A stretch of 64,000 bases of DNA from NCBI GenBank assembly GCA_029571985.1, contig JAKQVC010000047.1:1-64000 (forward strand), written 5' to 3'. The notes under the pieces were generated by a model, which was given only the letters and a program-made list of their open reading frames with translations, was not told where the DNA came from and ran no database searches. Within the stretch, counting starts at the first letter, position 1; each line of letters begins with the position of its first letter. This DNA comes from Bacteroidota bacterium. Lineage in GTDB: Bacteria; Bacteroidota; Bacteroidia; Chitinophagales; BACL12. Shown here piece by piece: positions 18,002-26,131 of this stretch. A program made the translations under genes and the position numbers.

Positions 18002-18025
18002 AAGAGGCTAAAAATTTAACCTCTT
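18002..18025. terminator. Terminator after array unit 4
   Basis: AAGAGGCTAAA pairs with TTTAACCTCTT with one mismatch, with a short A/T loop. On the minus strand it is followed by TTTATTATG. Confidence 0.55.
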
Positions 18026-18116
18026 CTTATGTGGTGTGGGGCGGGATCCCCGCCTGCTCCACTACGTTGCGCAGTCGGGCAGGGAACCGCGACACAAGGA
18101 TTTTTGTAAAATAAAA

Positions 18117-18143
18117 AAGCGAGGTTGATGTTCAACCTCGCTT
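18117..18143 (-). terminator. Intrinsic terminator of tRNA-Phe
   Basis: A perfect 12-bp stem AAGCGAGGTTGA / TCAACCTCGCTT with a three-base loop, followed on the minus strand by a T tract. It starts six bases after the tRNA 3' end. Confidence 0.8.
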
Positions 18144-18148
18144 CTCCG

Positions 18149-18221
18149 TGGTGTGGGGCGGGATCGAACCGCCGACACAAGGATTTTCAGTCCTTTGCTC
18201 TACCAACTGAGCTACCGCACC
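18149..18221 (-). tRNA. tRNA-Phe (GAA)
   Basis: A 73-nt cloverleaf. It has acceptor GGTGCGG, TA, D arm GCTC...GAGC, anticodon arm GGACTGAAAATCC with anticodon GAA, variable loop TTGTG-like, T arm GGCGG-TTCGATC-CCGCC, 3' acceptor CCACACC and discriminator A. CCA is not encoded. The acceptor stem has one C5-A68 mismatch (GGTGCGG against CCACACC), while all other stems pair. The 3' half is the source of, or has exchanged sequence with, the four partial copies downstream. Confidence 0.93.
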
Positions 18222-18294
18222 TTTTTTTGCCTGCTTTGTGCCTTTTTGTGCTTAAAACCGGCTTTTTTGGTTCCTTTTCTGTAAAAAGGGACTG

Positions 18295-18325
18295 CAAAGA
18301 TACTTGTTTGGGTATTATTTTCCAA
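18295..18325 (-). promoter_or_regulatory. Promoter of tRNA-Phe
   Basis: Minus-strand TATCTTTG (complement of 18295-18302) fits TAnnTTTG. A TTG (complement of 18323-18325) lies 20 bases upstream. The promoter overlaps the 3' end of the membrane protein gene. Confidence 0.5.
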
Positions 18326-20636
18326 CAGGGATGTTATTGATTATGAAAGAATCGGCTGAAATGATGTCGTGGTAAGTGTTCCAGCCGCTGTGGCGAATCA
18401 TCAGCTCGTCGAAACTGCCGGGTGATTTGTCGTCGCTGATTACCTTGATTTTACGCACCGCCGGAACCACCTCAAAATCAGTGGAGGCTCTTACCCAGCC
18501 CTGCAGGATGTCTACACTCTCCTTTGGCACTATGGCCGTCCGGCTGATTTCAACGCCCTGTGCATCCAAAAGCAGTACCAGCAAATTAGGGAATGTGACA
18601 CTTGCTGGATCGTTCATTGCCCAGGCGCTGGCTTCTACCCAGATGGGTTGATCTACCGATACCGGAACCTCAGCAATGGTGACATGGCGCTCTTCTAAAT
18701 TAAAGCCCCTGCTACCCAAAAATCCATCGCCAGCAGGCAAACGACTATGCTCAAAATCATCGTAATAATATACTGCAACCGGATGCACCGCCATATATGA
18801 CCCATAATTGGTGCTATAGGACTTGAGAGAATCCCGTTCGAGGATAAACGTCGATTTTGCAAATGGCGTGCCCTTCGCTTTTATATCCTGGATATCCATC
18901 ACACAAAAAGTAAAACCTTCTGCTTCTTTAATGATTTCCACGTGTTCCATGATATATTTCTCACCCCGGGTAAATACCAATTCCTTTTTCACCATCAACA
19001 AAATCTTGCCCTTCGGAAAATGCGAAAATATTTCTGCTGTGGTATCCATCGGCATAAATGGATGACTTACCATACTCATCACATCGAGGGTTTGTTGGTA
19101 TGATGTGCGACTCAGCATGGCATCCATAAGCGGTAAGTGCAAGGCATAAGCAGCTTCCATTGCCTGAAAACCAAAACCACCGGAGCGGTCGACCATCATT
19201 TTTTCGGAACCAATATAAAAAGCCGGCACATACAACAGGGCATCAAAATCTTCCGGTTTATATTGGGTGTCGGCTAATACATGATTAAACGGGTTGTGGT
19301 CAGTACCGAATGGGTTCAGTGCATTTTCATGCTGTATACTGGACGTGATTTTCCGGTAGTATAAGCCTGCATCAATTACAAACAGGATGCAATAAGCCGC
19401 TATAAATAAAACGCCTGCATGCTTGTATCTTTTTTTAATTTTTTTATGCAACATCCACGCTAACACAGAAATCGCTACGAGATAGACGTAATAAAAGCCC
19501 CAGGCAAATCTTCCCGGTGACCGAAATTGTTTAAGTGGCGGCAGGATGTCTAATAAAAATTGCAACCCCAGGCTAAAGGGCAACGCCATGCTAAACATCA
19601 GCATACCCACACTTGCCCAAATAAAAGGCGCCATATTACCTGGCATTAAAATGCCGGTTCTGCTAATGGAACGCGTATGTAAATACCGTTTCGTCCACAC
19701 AAAAACTAATACAAATAAAAAAATGAGTCCGGCTAAACCCACATAAGCATAACCTTCCATATCACCATCGTTCAGGTGAAATATTTCTCGAACCTGATTG
19801 CCGAATGTACCGTTTCGCGGAATAAAAACAGTTTGGAAAGTTGCTTTATATCTGAAAAATCCCCAAGGTGAATCCGGACGATCTGTAACCGAATCTGTAG
19901 TTCGAATAAACAACATAATCAGCACAACAGGCAGCGCCGCGGTAACAAGTGCCAATACGGCATGTTTCCAGTTGCTGTGCGCTCGCACCCAAACGGCTAT
20001 ACCATAAAAGCCGATAAACATAGCGGCAATCAATGTATAATACATATGGATGCAACCAAAAAAAACAACCAGCATAATAGTGGTTAACATATGCCGCCAA
20101 TGAAATTGTGTTCGCTGACATTGTATCATCTGCCACCAGACAACCGGAATAAACATGGCATAGGTAAGTGCATAGTGACCCCAGAGGCGCTCTGATTGTG
20201 GTGTCATTAATCCGATACACAAGGCTATGATTGCCGCATACCAGATGGGCATCTGATAATGCAATAAAATTTTATACAGAAAAATAATACCGAGATAAAA
20301 ACTCAGCAACATGGCGATATGGAGAATACCAATCGTGTATTGGTTCACAGGACACACATGATTATCTACCCAATTAATCATCCAGGTAAGTGCGGGCTGA
20401 TTATCTGTAAACACGACATGTTCGCCGTAGGGATACAACATACCGGTAAAATGCATGCCTTCATCATAGCGCACATACCAGGCTGGTGTAAAATAATTTT
20501 TAATCGCATCGCCACCGGCAGAAAACAAATAATCATTAGGATGTGCAATGGTTTGTTTCCAACCTGCTAATATTAAGCAAGCCGCTATACAAGCGAAAAT
20601 ACTAAAATGCCATTTTTGGAGCAGTCGATTCTTCAT
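18315..20636 (-). CDS. Large polytopic membrane protein, putative GT-C-like enzyme
   Basis: The product is 773 residues long. About eleven to twelve membrane spans occupy residues 10-430. An acidic pair lies in the first external loop (FSAGGDAIKNYF, DN at about 70-80). A large soluble C-terminal domain (430-773) contains repeated beta-strand segments ending IIRHSGWNTYHDI. The topology, an early loop with Asp and many spans, is that of GT-C lipid-linked sugar transferases (PMT/ArnT-like) or YfhO-like proteins. No diagnostic motif fixes the family. It is the last gene of an operon with two GT2 enzymes (4-bp overlap), which supports a role in glycan assembly using polyprenyl-phosphate sugars. 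Confidence 0.8.
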   Translation of the reverse strand: MKNRLLQKWHFSIFACIAACLILAGWKQTIAHPNDYLFSAGGDAIKNYFTPAWYVRYDEGMHFTGMLYPYGEHVVFTDNQPALTWMINWVDNHVCPVNQYTIGILHIAMLLSFYLGIIFLYKILLHYQMPIWYAAIIALCIGLMTPQSERLWGHYALTYAMFIPVVWWQMIQCQRTQFHWRHMLTTIMLVVFFGCIHMYYTLIAAMFIGFYGIAVWVRAHSNWKHAVLALVTAALPVVLIMLFIRTTDSVTDRPDSPWGFFRYKATFQTVFIPRNGTFGNQVREIFHLNDGDMEGYAYVGLAGLIFLFVLVFVWTKRYLHTRSISRTGILMPGNMAPFIWASVGMLMFSMALPFSLGLQFLLDILPPLKQFRSPGRFAWGFYYVYLVAISVLAWMLHKKIKKRYKHAGVLFIAAYCILFVIDAGLYYRKITSSIQHENALNPFGTDHNPFNHVLADTQYKPEDFDALLYVPAFYIGSEKMMVDRSGGFGFQAMEAAYALHLPLMDAMLSRTSYQQTLDVMSMVSHPFMPMDTTAEIFSHFPKGKILLMVKKELVFTRGEKYIMEHVEIIKEAEGFTFCVMDIQDIKAKGTPFAKSTFILERDSLKSYSTNYGSYMAVHPVAVYYYDDFEHSRLPAGDGFLGSRGFNLEERHVTIAEVPVSVDQPIWVEASAWAMNDPASVTFPNLLVLLLDAQGVEISRTAIVPKESVDILQGWVRASTDFEVVPAVRKIKVISDDKSPGSFDELMIRHSGWNTYHDIISADSFIINNIPVGK

Positions 20637-21349
20637 AAGCTGCGGACCACAATTTTAATAAAGTTCCACGCTTCCTGCGTTAAGGTGCGTAAACGCATGC
20701 TGCTAAATTGTACATCATCCCTTAAGGTAACGGGAATAGACAACAAGGTGATATTTTGTGTACGAGAGGCCAGAAAAATAAACTCAAGATCAAACAAATA
20801 CCGATTAATTTGTGTGCGTAAAAACAATTCTTTTCCTTTTTGATTAAACCCTTTTAATCCACATTGTGTATCCGAAACTTTTAAACGCAAAATAGCGGTT
20901 GTGCAGAAGCGCAGCACTTTCGAAATAATTCTACGCACCTGCGGCACATGCGTATAATATGCGGCATCTTTTACTCCGGCGGCAATATCGCATTGGTTGT
21001 GATCAAGTGATGTATACACCCGTAATATACTTTCTATGGTATATGGAAAATCTACATCTGTATAAATAATATAATCTGCGGTTGATTGGCCCACACCTTT
21101 TCGCAGTGCGTGACCTTTACCTGCGTTTTGTGCATAGGCCGTATAATGGCTTGCAGGAATATCTTGTTGCAATTGCAGGATATCTGTTTCAGAAACGCCC
21201 TTTACACTTCCATCATTTACTAAAATAATGTGTATGCGTGTTTCTGGAAGCTGCGTTGACAATTGCGTATAAGCTTGAATAATGTGCTGCACCCATCCCT
21301 GAGCAGGATTATAACACGGCAATACGATATCAAGTGTTTTTTCTTTCAC
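20633..21349 (-). CDS. GT2 family glycosyltransferase (DPM1-like)
   Basis: The product is 238 residues long with a GT-A fold. It has an N-terminal DIVLPCYNPAQG, a nucleotide-sugar region ending LVNDGS, the NAGKGHALRKG signature, the DxD-like TDVDFPY metal site, and the late acceptor segment DTQCGLKGFNQKGKELF, which is typical of dolichyl/polyprenyl-phosphate mannosyl- or glucosyltransferases. No C-terminal membrane anchor is seen. It abuts the next GT2 gene without spacing and overlaps the membrane protein gene by 4 bp, so the three are probably translationally coupled. Confidence 0.87.
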   Translation of the reverse strand: MKEKTLDIVLPCYNPAQGWVQHIIQAYTQLSTQLPETRIHIILVNDGSVKGVSETDILQLQQDIPASHYTAYAQNAGKGHALRKGVGQSTADYIIYTDVDFPYTIESILRVYTSLDHNQCDIAAGVKDAAYYTHVPQVRRIISKVLRFCTTAILRLKVSDTQCGLKGFNQKGKELFLRTQINRYLFDLEFIFLASRTQNITLLSIPVTLRDDVQFSSMRLRTLTQEAWNFIKIVVRSL

Positions 21350-22069
21350 CTACTTTCTAAAAATGCCGTATTTAATAATGCACCATATCGCATGCACTCC
21401 ATCTGTCCATTTAATTTTTTTTCCTTCTTCATAGGTGCGTCCATGATAGGCGATACCCACTTCATAAAATTTTATACCGGGAATGCGGGCAAGTTTAATC
21501 GTTACCTCCGGCTCAAATCCAAACCGGTTCTCATGCAAAGTTAATTTTTTCAGGTAGTTGGCTCTTATCAATTTATAGCAGGTTTCCATGTCGGTCAGGT
21601 TTACATCGCTCACCATATTACACAAACCAGTCAGTAGTCTGTTGCCAACGGCATGCCAGTAAAACAAAACCCGATGCGGCTTATCATGGGTAAATCGAGT
21701 GCCATAAACAACGTCGGCCTGACGTGCAAATACAGGCTCAAGCAACGTAGCTATGTCGGCCGGATCATATTCTAAATCAGCATCTTGTATACAAATATAA
21801 TCGCCTGTTGCTGCCGCGATACCATCACGTAAGGCTGCGCCTTTACCTGCGTTTCGCTCCTTATGGATATAAGTGAATGCTGAGGGTGTGACTTGCAGAT
21901 AGGTTGCTAATTGTTGTGCTGTATTATCCGTACTGCCATCATTAATTACAATGATTTCCATATGCATCCGGTTCGGCAGCTGGGTTTGTCTCAAACTATC
22001 TAATACCTGTACGATGGTGCCAGCCTCGTTATAAACGGGCACGAGAACAGAAAGCGTGTCGACAGGCAT
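21350..22069 (-). CDS. GT2 family glycosyltransferase
   Basis: The product is 239 residues long. It has a GT-A fold with [36 protein letters not shown], metal site QDADLEYDP, and the late conserved block [13 protein letters not shown], as in polyprenyl-phosphate glycosyltransferases. The DMETCYK block marks the subfamily that makes polyprenyl-phosphate glucose or mannose. It is the first gene of the three-gene glycosylation operon. There is no transmembrane tail. Confidence 0.88.
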   Translation of the reverse strand: MPVDTLSVLVPVYNEAGTIVQVLDSLRQTQLPNRMHMEIIVINDGSTDNTAQQLATYLQVTPSAFTYIHKERNAGKGAALRDGIAAATGDYICIQDADLEYDPADIATLLEPVFARQADVVYGTRFTHDKPHRVLFYWHAVGNRLLTGLCNMVSDVNLTDMETCYKLIRANYLKKLTLHENRFGFEPEVTIKLARIPGIKFYEVGIAYHGRTYEEGKKIKWTDGVHAIWCIIKYGIFRK

Positions 22070-22107
22070 TGTGTAAAGCTATCAAAACTCTTACGTTCAA
22101 AATAATC

Positions 22108-23052
22108 TTATGCCTTTGGAATCTTGATGGTATATTTCTGACCTGCCTTAACGGTTAGCATATCACTTCTGAGCCATGGATTATAATATTTAAGTTGCTT
22201 ATAATTTGTGCCATGGTCCTTGGCAAACTTAGCCAGATTAGCAATGGTAGTGGTTACATCCACTGTTGTATATTCAAGTGGATTATATAAATCTTCCTGC
22301 GTTAAAAAGAATCCATATTCTTGCGTATGCTGATAAATGGTTTTAAACGCCAGGGCTCTAAATACATAGCGGGATGTTTCTTCTCTGAAGTACAAATCAT
22401 AGTAGGAATTTTCATCCTGATAGCCAACAGCACCTTCAATGGCACCCATCCCTGCGTTATAAGAGGCGGCAGCGAGGGTCCAGTTGCCGAATCGGGCATA
22501 GGCATCTTTAAAATATTTGCATGCCGCAACAGTACTTTTTTCCATATCGTATCGCTCATCCACTTCTGCATTCACCACTAAACCATAATGTTCGGCTGTA
22601 GCTTCCAGAAACTGCCAGTAGCCGTGCGCGTTTGATGGAGATATTACATTGCGCAAACCGCTTTCGGCCATTGCCAGAAATTTAAAATCATCGGGTACGC
22701 CGTTTTCCTTCAGTGTTTTCTCGATAACCGGAAACCATCTATTGGCGAGTTTTAAATTTTGAATGGTATTGCTATGCCAATATCCGGTAACATTTAATTC
22801 CCTGTCGAGTCGTTCATAAACTTCCGGGTCATCCATTGGCACTGTTTCGCCTGCAAAGGTTACCTGATCGGGCACTCTTGCTGCATAATATTTTATCGTA
22901 TTTAAATCATCTGCCAGATCGGTAAGTGTATCTGTTTGTATAGCAGGCAGTGCTTCATTTTTTGCTGATGCGCTATTGCCTTTCACGGCTAATACAACCA
23001 CAGCACCTATGCCAACACAAGCACCAATCAGAATATAATACAATTTCTTCAT
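22108..23052 (-). CDS. Lytic transglycosylase with LysM-like C-terminus (MltD-like)
   Basis: The product is 314 residues from the ATG at 23052, which forms an ATGA overlap with the preceding gene. An upstream ATG would lie inside that gene. Residues 5-24 form a signal anchor. The SLT domain (about 105-225) has the catalytic Glu130 in FLAMAESGLRN, then SNAHGYWQFLEATAEHYGL and the SYNAGMGAIEGAV motif. The last ~45 residues (NLAKFAKDHGTNYKQLKYYN...KAGQKYTIKIP) are a LysM-type peptidoglycan-binding module. It cleaves the MurNAc-GlcNAc bond, giving 1,6-anhydro ends. Confidence 0.9.
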   Translation of the reverse strand: MKKLYYILIGACVGIGAVVVLAVKGNSASAKNEALPAIQTDTLTDLADDLNTIKYYAARVPDQVTFAGETVPMDDPEVYERLDRELNVTGYWHSNTIQNLKLANRWFPVIEKTLKENGVPDDFKFLAMAESGLRNVISPSNAHGYWQFLEATAEHYGLVVNAEVDERYDMEKSTVAACKYFKDAYARFGNWTLAAASYNAGMGAIEGAVGYQDENSYYDLYFREETSRYVFRALAFKTIYQHTQEYGFFLTQEDLYNPLEYTTVDVTTTIANLAKFAKDHGTNYKQLKYYNPWLRSDMLTVKAGQKYTIKIPKA

Positions 23053-23561
23053 GCAGATTCTTTTTTCTTGTATACCGGCACTGTTGAACACGGTTCGCCG
23101 TACATGATACTTTTAACTACCGGACGCAAATGGTTTGTAATGGCGAGATAAGCTTCCGCCGGCACTTCTTTATCGCTACAACCTTTAATCACTACCCGTT
23201 GGTCGACATACGTATTTACCGGCACTTGTTGAATAGCCAGCTCATAAAAACGCACGAGGGCCTGTTGGGGCGTGCCCATCACCACTTGTTGCGCAACAGG
23301 TTCGAGATTAGCGGCCACCAGCATCCATGCCCAATTGGGAATAATGGCATCTGCCGAGCAGTGTACGGCAACCACTTTATCTTTGTACACCGACCAGTCG
23401 GTTGAGCCCAGGGCTTCACGGAAATCCTTTTCACGCAGGATCAGGCCTTTAAACAGGTGGTCTTTCAAATCAAAGGAAAGAATAGTACCCGGTGCCGGAT
23501 ACAGATCTTCCAGATCAAAGGTGAGCAAACCGCTCTGTGCTACTTTATTGACGAGTTCCAT
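23049..23561 (-). CDS. DUF2480 family protein
   Basis: The product is 170 residues long and matches the Bacteroidota DUF2480 family end to end: MELVNKVAQSGLLTFDLEDLYP, FDLKDHLFKGLILREKDFREAL, VAVHCSADAIIPNWAWML, RVVIKGCSDKEVPAEAY and the terminal KSIMYGEPCSTVPVYK. It is cytosolic, of unknown function. The invariant Cys residues (HCSAD, KGCSD, EPCST) hint at metal binding or redox activity, which is inference. It is cotranscribed with the transglycosylase through an ATGA overlap. Confidence 0.88.
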   Translation of the reverse strand: MELVNKVAQSGLLTFDLEDLYPAPGTILSFDLKDHLFKGLILREKDFREALGSTDWSVYKDKVVAVHCSADAIIPNWAWMLVAANLEPVAQQVVMGTPQQALVRFYELAIQQVPVNTYVDQRVVIKGCSDKEVPAEAYLAITNHLRPVVKSIMYGEPCSTVPVYKKKESA

Positions 23562-23602
23562 GTTATTTCTATAAAAGTAAGACTATCCCGCTTCGAAAAC
23601 AA

Positions 23603-23636
23603 CAAACCCGCAACAGGTGCTCCGGTTGCGGGTTTG
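23603..23636 (-). terminator. Intrinsic terminator after ppiD-like gene
   Basis: A perfect 12-bp stem CAAACCCGCAAC (23603-23614) / GTTGCGGGTTTG (23625-23636) lies 44 bp past the stop of the PpiD/SurA-like gene. It is followed on the minus strand by TTGTTTT. Confidence 0.75.
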
Positions 23637-23679
23637 CGAAACGGGCTAGTCGTATAACGATACCCTGCTGTAAAAAGTT

Positions 23680-25860
23680 TTAATCGCCGTATATATATCG
23701 GTTGTCGACCACGTTGGCCTTCATTTTCAGTTCATTCAGCATACCCTGACCCTGAAACTTATTTTGCAGGCTGTAAGTGAGCTGATTTTTATTCAATGTG
23801 AAATCCTGGTTTTCAGGAGCCGGTGTGCGTTCAAAAGGCTGCACCAGATAAACGGCACGAACACCATCGATTGGGCCAACCAATTTTCCGTTTTCAGCTG
23901 CAAACACAGAACCGATCACTTTTGGATCGCGACCAATAATTGGTGCACTTGGTGATGACATGCTGGCATTTCGCACGGTATCGATACGCAGGTTCAATTT
24001 AGCCGCAACTGCATCCATAGAATTTCCGGATTTTAATGCTTCCGTAAATTTTTGTTTTAATTGCTCTGCTTTCTTTTCCTGAATTACTTCCAGTTCAACC
24101 TGATTGCGTACAAATTCCAATTCTGCAATACCGTTAACACGAATTTCTTTCACATAGGCGATGAGCACATAGTCGGTGAGGTTAAAATATTTAAACTCAT
24201 TCAAATCAGCATCAAAAGCCCAGGTAACTACTTCGCGAGAGTTGCTTAATCCCGGAATTTCGTATGTTGATTTTGTAAATTGTTGTGTGCTGCGATTCAT
24301 CAGGCGGTTTTCAATAACACCCTGCTCAAAACTTTCAGGTGTCTGATGATCCTGATAAAAAGCTGTAGCCTGTTTTTCAACCGCATCAATTGTTTCTTTA
24401 CCCGGAGCAATGCGTTTGCTGAGGAAAGCAACATTCACAAATTCTTTACGGTTTTTCTGTTCAGTAATTTCAATGAGGTGAATACCAAACATTGTTTTTA
24501 CAACACCCACTTTACCAACAACACCTGTTTTGAAAATATAGTCTTTGAACTCAGGCACAAAATTTACAGATGGTGTTGACCAGCCTAAATCGCCGCCCTG
24601 TTCTGCAGAACCTTGATCTTCAGAAACTTCACCGGCAATTTTACCAAAATCGCCACCTGCATTTAATAAGCCCTGAATACTATCCACAATTTTCATAGCT
24701 GCAACACTGTCGCGCTGTTCGTTGATGCTGATGAGGATATGGCGTGCTTTAACTGAATCCGGCATATTGCTGCGGCTTTTCAGTTGTACCATTTTATAAT
24801 ATTCTGCCATTTGGAATGGACCAATTAAAGAGCCGGCAGGTTTAGAAAACAGTGAATCGATATAATTAGAAGGAACACCCTGAGTTTCTAAATCGGTGCG
24901 GCTGTAATTGCTATTGCCGTAGCGATCAGGATCTTCAGAGCGGGTTGCAATAAACGTACTATCTTTTTTAGCCGTTTTCATTTTAGTTACCAACTCCATC
25001 AATTTAGCTTGGGTGGCAGAACTGTCGGCAGCTGATGGTGTGAAATCATACATTACGTATTCAATTGCACGACCTTCAGTTTGCTTGTATTTATTTTTAT
25101 TCTTGTTGTAGTAAGCTTCAATATCTTTATCACTTACCGTAATCGTTGAGTCAGCAATCATGCTGTAAGGCAAGCTCACCATGGTAAAAGAGGCACGTGT
25201 ATTGGCGAGTGTGTAATTGCGTTTTGCCATCCATTCGGGCACATAAGCCGCCTTGGAAAACAAATTCATGTATTTAGTTTGTTTGTAATCGCGGCGAGCG
25301 GCTTCTTCGCGACAAATAAACTGATAATATTCCTGACGTGCTCCCGGATTTTGTTGTTGCAATTCGGGGTTTGAAATATTATCAATAAATGCGGGCAGTA
25401 AGGATGCGTCGTATTGTCCGGTTTTAGACAAGCTGATATAATAATTTTTGATAGCAGGATGCGGATTTGGACCGTAAATAATACTGCTGAATTCTTCGCT
25501 GGTTACGCCAAGTCCAATCTCTTCATATTGTTTATCCAGAATAGCTTCATTAACGAAACTGGTCCATGCCTTATCTGCAACCTGAAATTCAGTCTGGTTA
25601 TCAAGCTGATATTGTCCTTGTTCAAAGGCCAAAATCTGGTTATTGAAAGTTAACTCTTCCAATAAAGCTTGTCCGCGACGTTGATCAAAAGCCTCACGTG
25701 AAACTTCTTCACCATAAATGGCTGCAAATTCAGGGGCTTTATTTTTATTAAAAATGCTCGTGTTAGAGTTGGTTGCATCTTGCACCAAAAAGGCAACCAG
25801 ACACAAGGCAATCAAGCCCACGGCCACCCACGAATATTGACGAATTTTTGAAATAAGCAT
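23680..25860 (-). CDS. PpiD/SurA-like peptidyl-prolyl isomerase
   Basis: The product is 726 residues long. It has one N-terminal membrane anchor (SWVAVGLIALCLVAFLV, about 12-28) followed by a periplasmic SurA-N-like chaperone region (40-250) and a parvulin (PpiC) domain at about 370-475: KARHILISINEQRDS, GGDFGKIAGEVSEDQGS, QGGDLGWSTPSVNFVPEF, TMFGIHLIEI. A second, degenerate parvulin-like region and a helical C-terminus follow. This layout is that of PpiD, the inner-membrane-anchored foldase for outer-membrane and secreted proteins, and fits the large load of secreted T9SS cargo here. It is a single gene with its own strong promoter and terminator. Confidence 0.88.
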   Translation of the reverse strand: MLISKIRQYSWVAVGLIALCLVAFLVQDATNSNTSIFNKNKAPEFAAIYGEEVSREAFDQRRGQALLEELTFNNQILAFEQGQYQLDNQTEFQVADKAWTSFVNEAILDKQYEEIGLGVTSEEFSSIIYGPNPHPAIKNYYISLSKTGQYDASLLPAFIDNISNPELQQQNPGARQEYYQFICREEAARRDYKQTKYMNLFSKAAYVPEWMAKRNYTLANTRASFTMVSLPYSMIADSTITVSDKDIEAYYNKNKNKYKQTEGRAIEYVMYDFTPSAADSSATQAKLMELVTKMKTAKKDSTFIATRSEDPDRYGNSNYSRTDLETQGVPSNYIDSLFSKPAGSLIGPFQMAEYYKMVQLKSRSNMPDSVKARHILISINEQRDSVAAMKIVDSIQGLLNAGGDFGKIAGEVSEDQGSAEQGGDLGWSTPSVNFVPEFKDYIFKTGVVGKVGVVKTMFGIHLIEITEQKNRKEFVNVAFLSKRIAPGKETIDAVEKQATAFYQDHQTPESFEQGVIENRLMNRSTQQFTKSTYEIPGLSNSREVVTWAFDADLNEFKYFNLTDYVLIAYVKEIRVNGIAELEFVRNQVELEVIQEKKAEQLKQKFTEALKSGNSMDAVAAKLNLRIDTVRNASMSSPSAPIIGRDPKVIGSVFAAENGKLVGPIDGVRAVYLVQPFERTPAPENQDFTLNKNQLTYSLQNKFQGQGMLNELKMKANVVDNRYIYGD

Positions 25861-25894
25861 ATGCGCTCTTGTAAATTTTAGACTTTAGGGGATG

Positions 25895-25924
25895 CAAAGG
25901 TAGTATTTGAGGCGGGGAAATCAA
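25895..25924 (-). promoter_or_regulatory. Promoter of ppiD-like gene
   Basis: A full Bacteroidota promoter: TTG (complement of 25922-25924), exactly 19 bases, then TACCTTTG (complement of 25895-25902). It lies about 35 bp upstream of the ATG. Confidence 0.75.
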
Positions 25925-25930
25925 AACGGT

Positions 25931-26090
25931 CAATAGTGAGTGGTGAGTAGTGAGAAGGGCCTGCCCTGAAGTGAAGGCTTTCGGCGCGTAGCAGAGAAAG
26001 ACTTCTACTTCAGGAGGCGGTTGATTTTGGCATTTGCCGCACACTCTCACACACAAATCCGCCGTACGGCGGACCTCACTTGCACATTTG
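25931..26090. repeat. Composite repeat: heptamers plus hairpins
   Basis: GTGAG-type heptamers at about 25934-25956 are followed by a long imperfect stem-loop. Its arm CCTGAAGT...CTTTC (25965-25982) pairs with 25996-26014, with centre GCGTAGC at 25986-25992. Then comes a perfect 16-bp palindrome TCCGCCGTACGGCGGA at 26058-26073. The order, heptamers then hairpin, recurs at 29254 and 36459. Confidence 0.65.
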
Positions 26091-26131
26091 CATTTCACGG
26101 CCCGTTTGCATTTCCGGCTGTATATTCGCAG

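Larger units (their letters stand above)
17671..18104 (-). repeat. Four tandem tRNA-Phe 3'-half copies with T-loop insertion
   Basis: The units at 17671-17743, 17794-17866, 17916-17988 and 18031-18104 each start, in minus-strand order, at the anticodon-loop 3' side of the adjacent tRNA-Phe (AAATCCTTGTGTCG). They run to its acceptor 3' end (GATCCCGCCCCACACCAC). In every unit the T loop is split, after CGGTTC, by a GC-rich hairpin of about 35 nt, and one G of the T stem is lost. The inserts come in two types that alternate A-B-A-B. Each unit is followed by its own intrinsic terminator. The units cannot make tRNA, since they lack the D arm and the anticodon 5' side. Confidence 0.85.

Noticed and set aside
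17671-18104. CRISPR-like array
   Set aside because: The repeated parts are tRNA-Phe 3' halves and the parts between them are similar terminators, not unique spacers. No cas gene is present.
17573-18114. Long open frames on both strands through 17.6-18.1 kb with repeated peptides (VVWGGI, GREPRHKD)
   Set aside because: They are produced by the tRNA-derived tandem units. Both strands are open because the unit length keeps the frame. No signal or domain is present.
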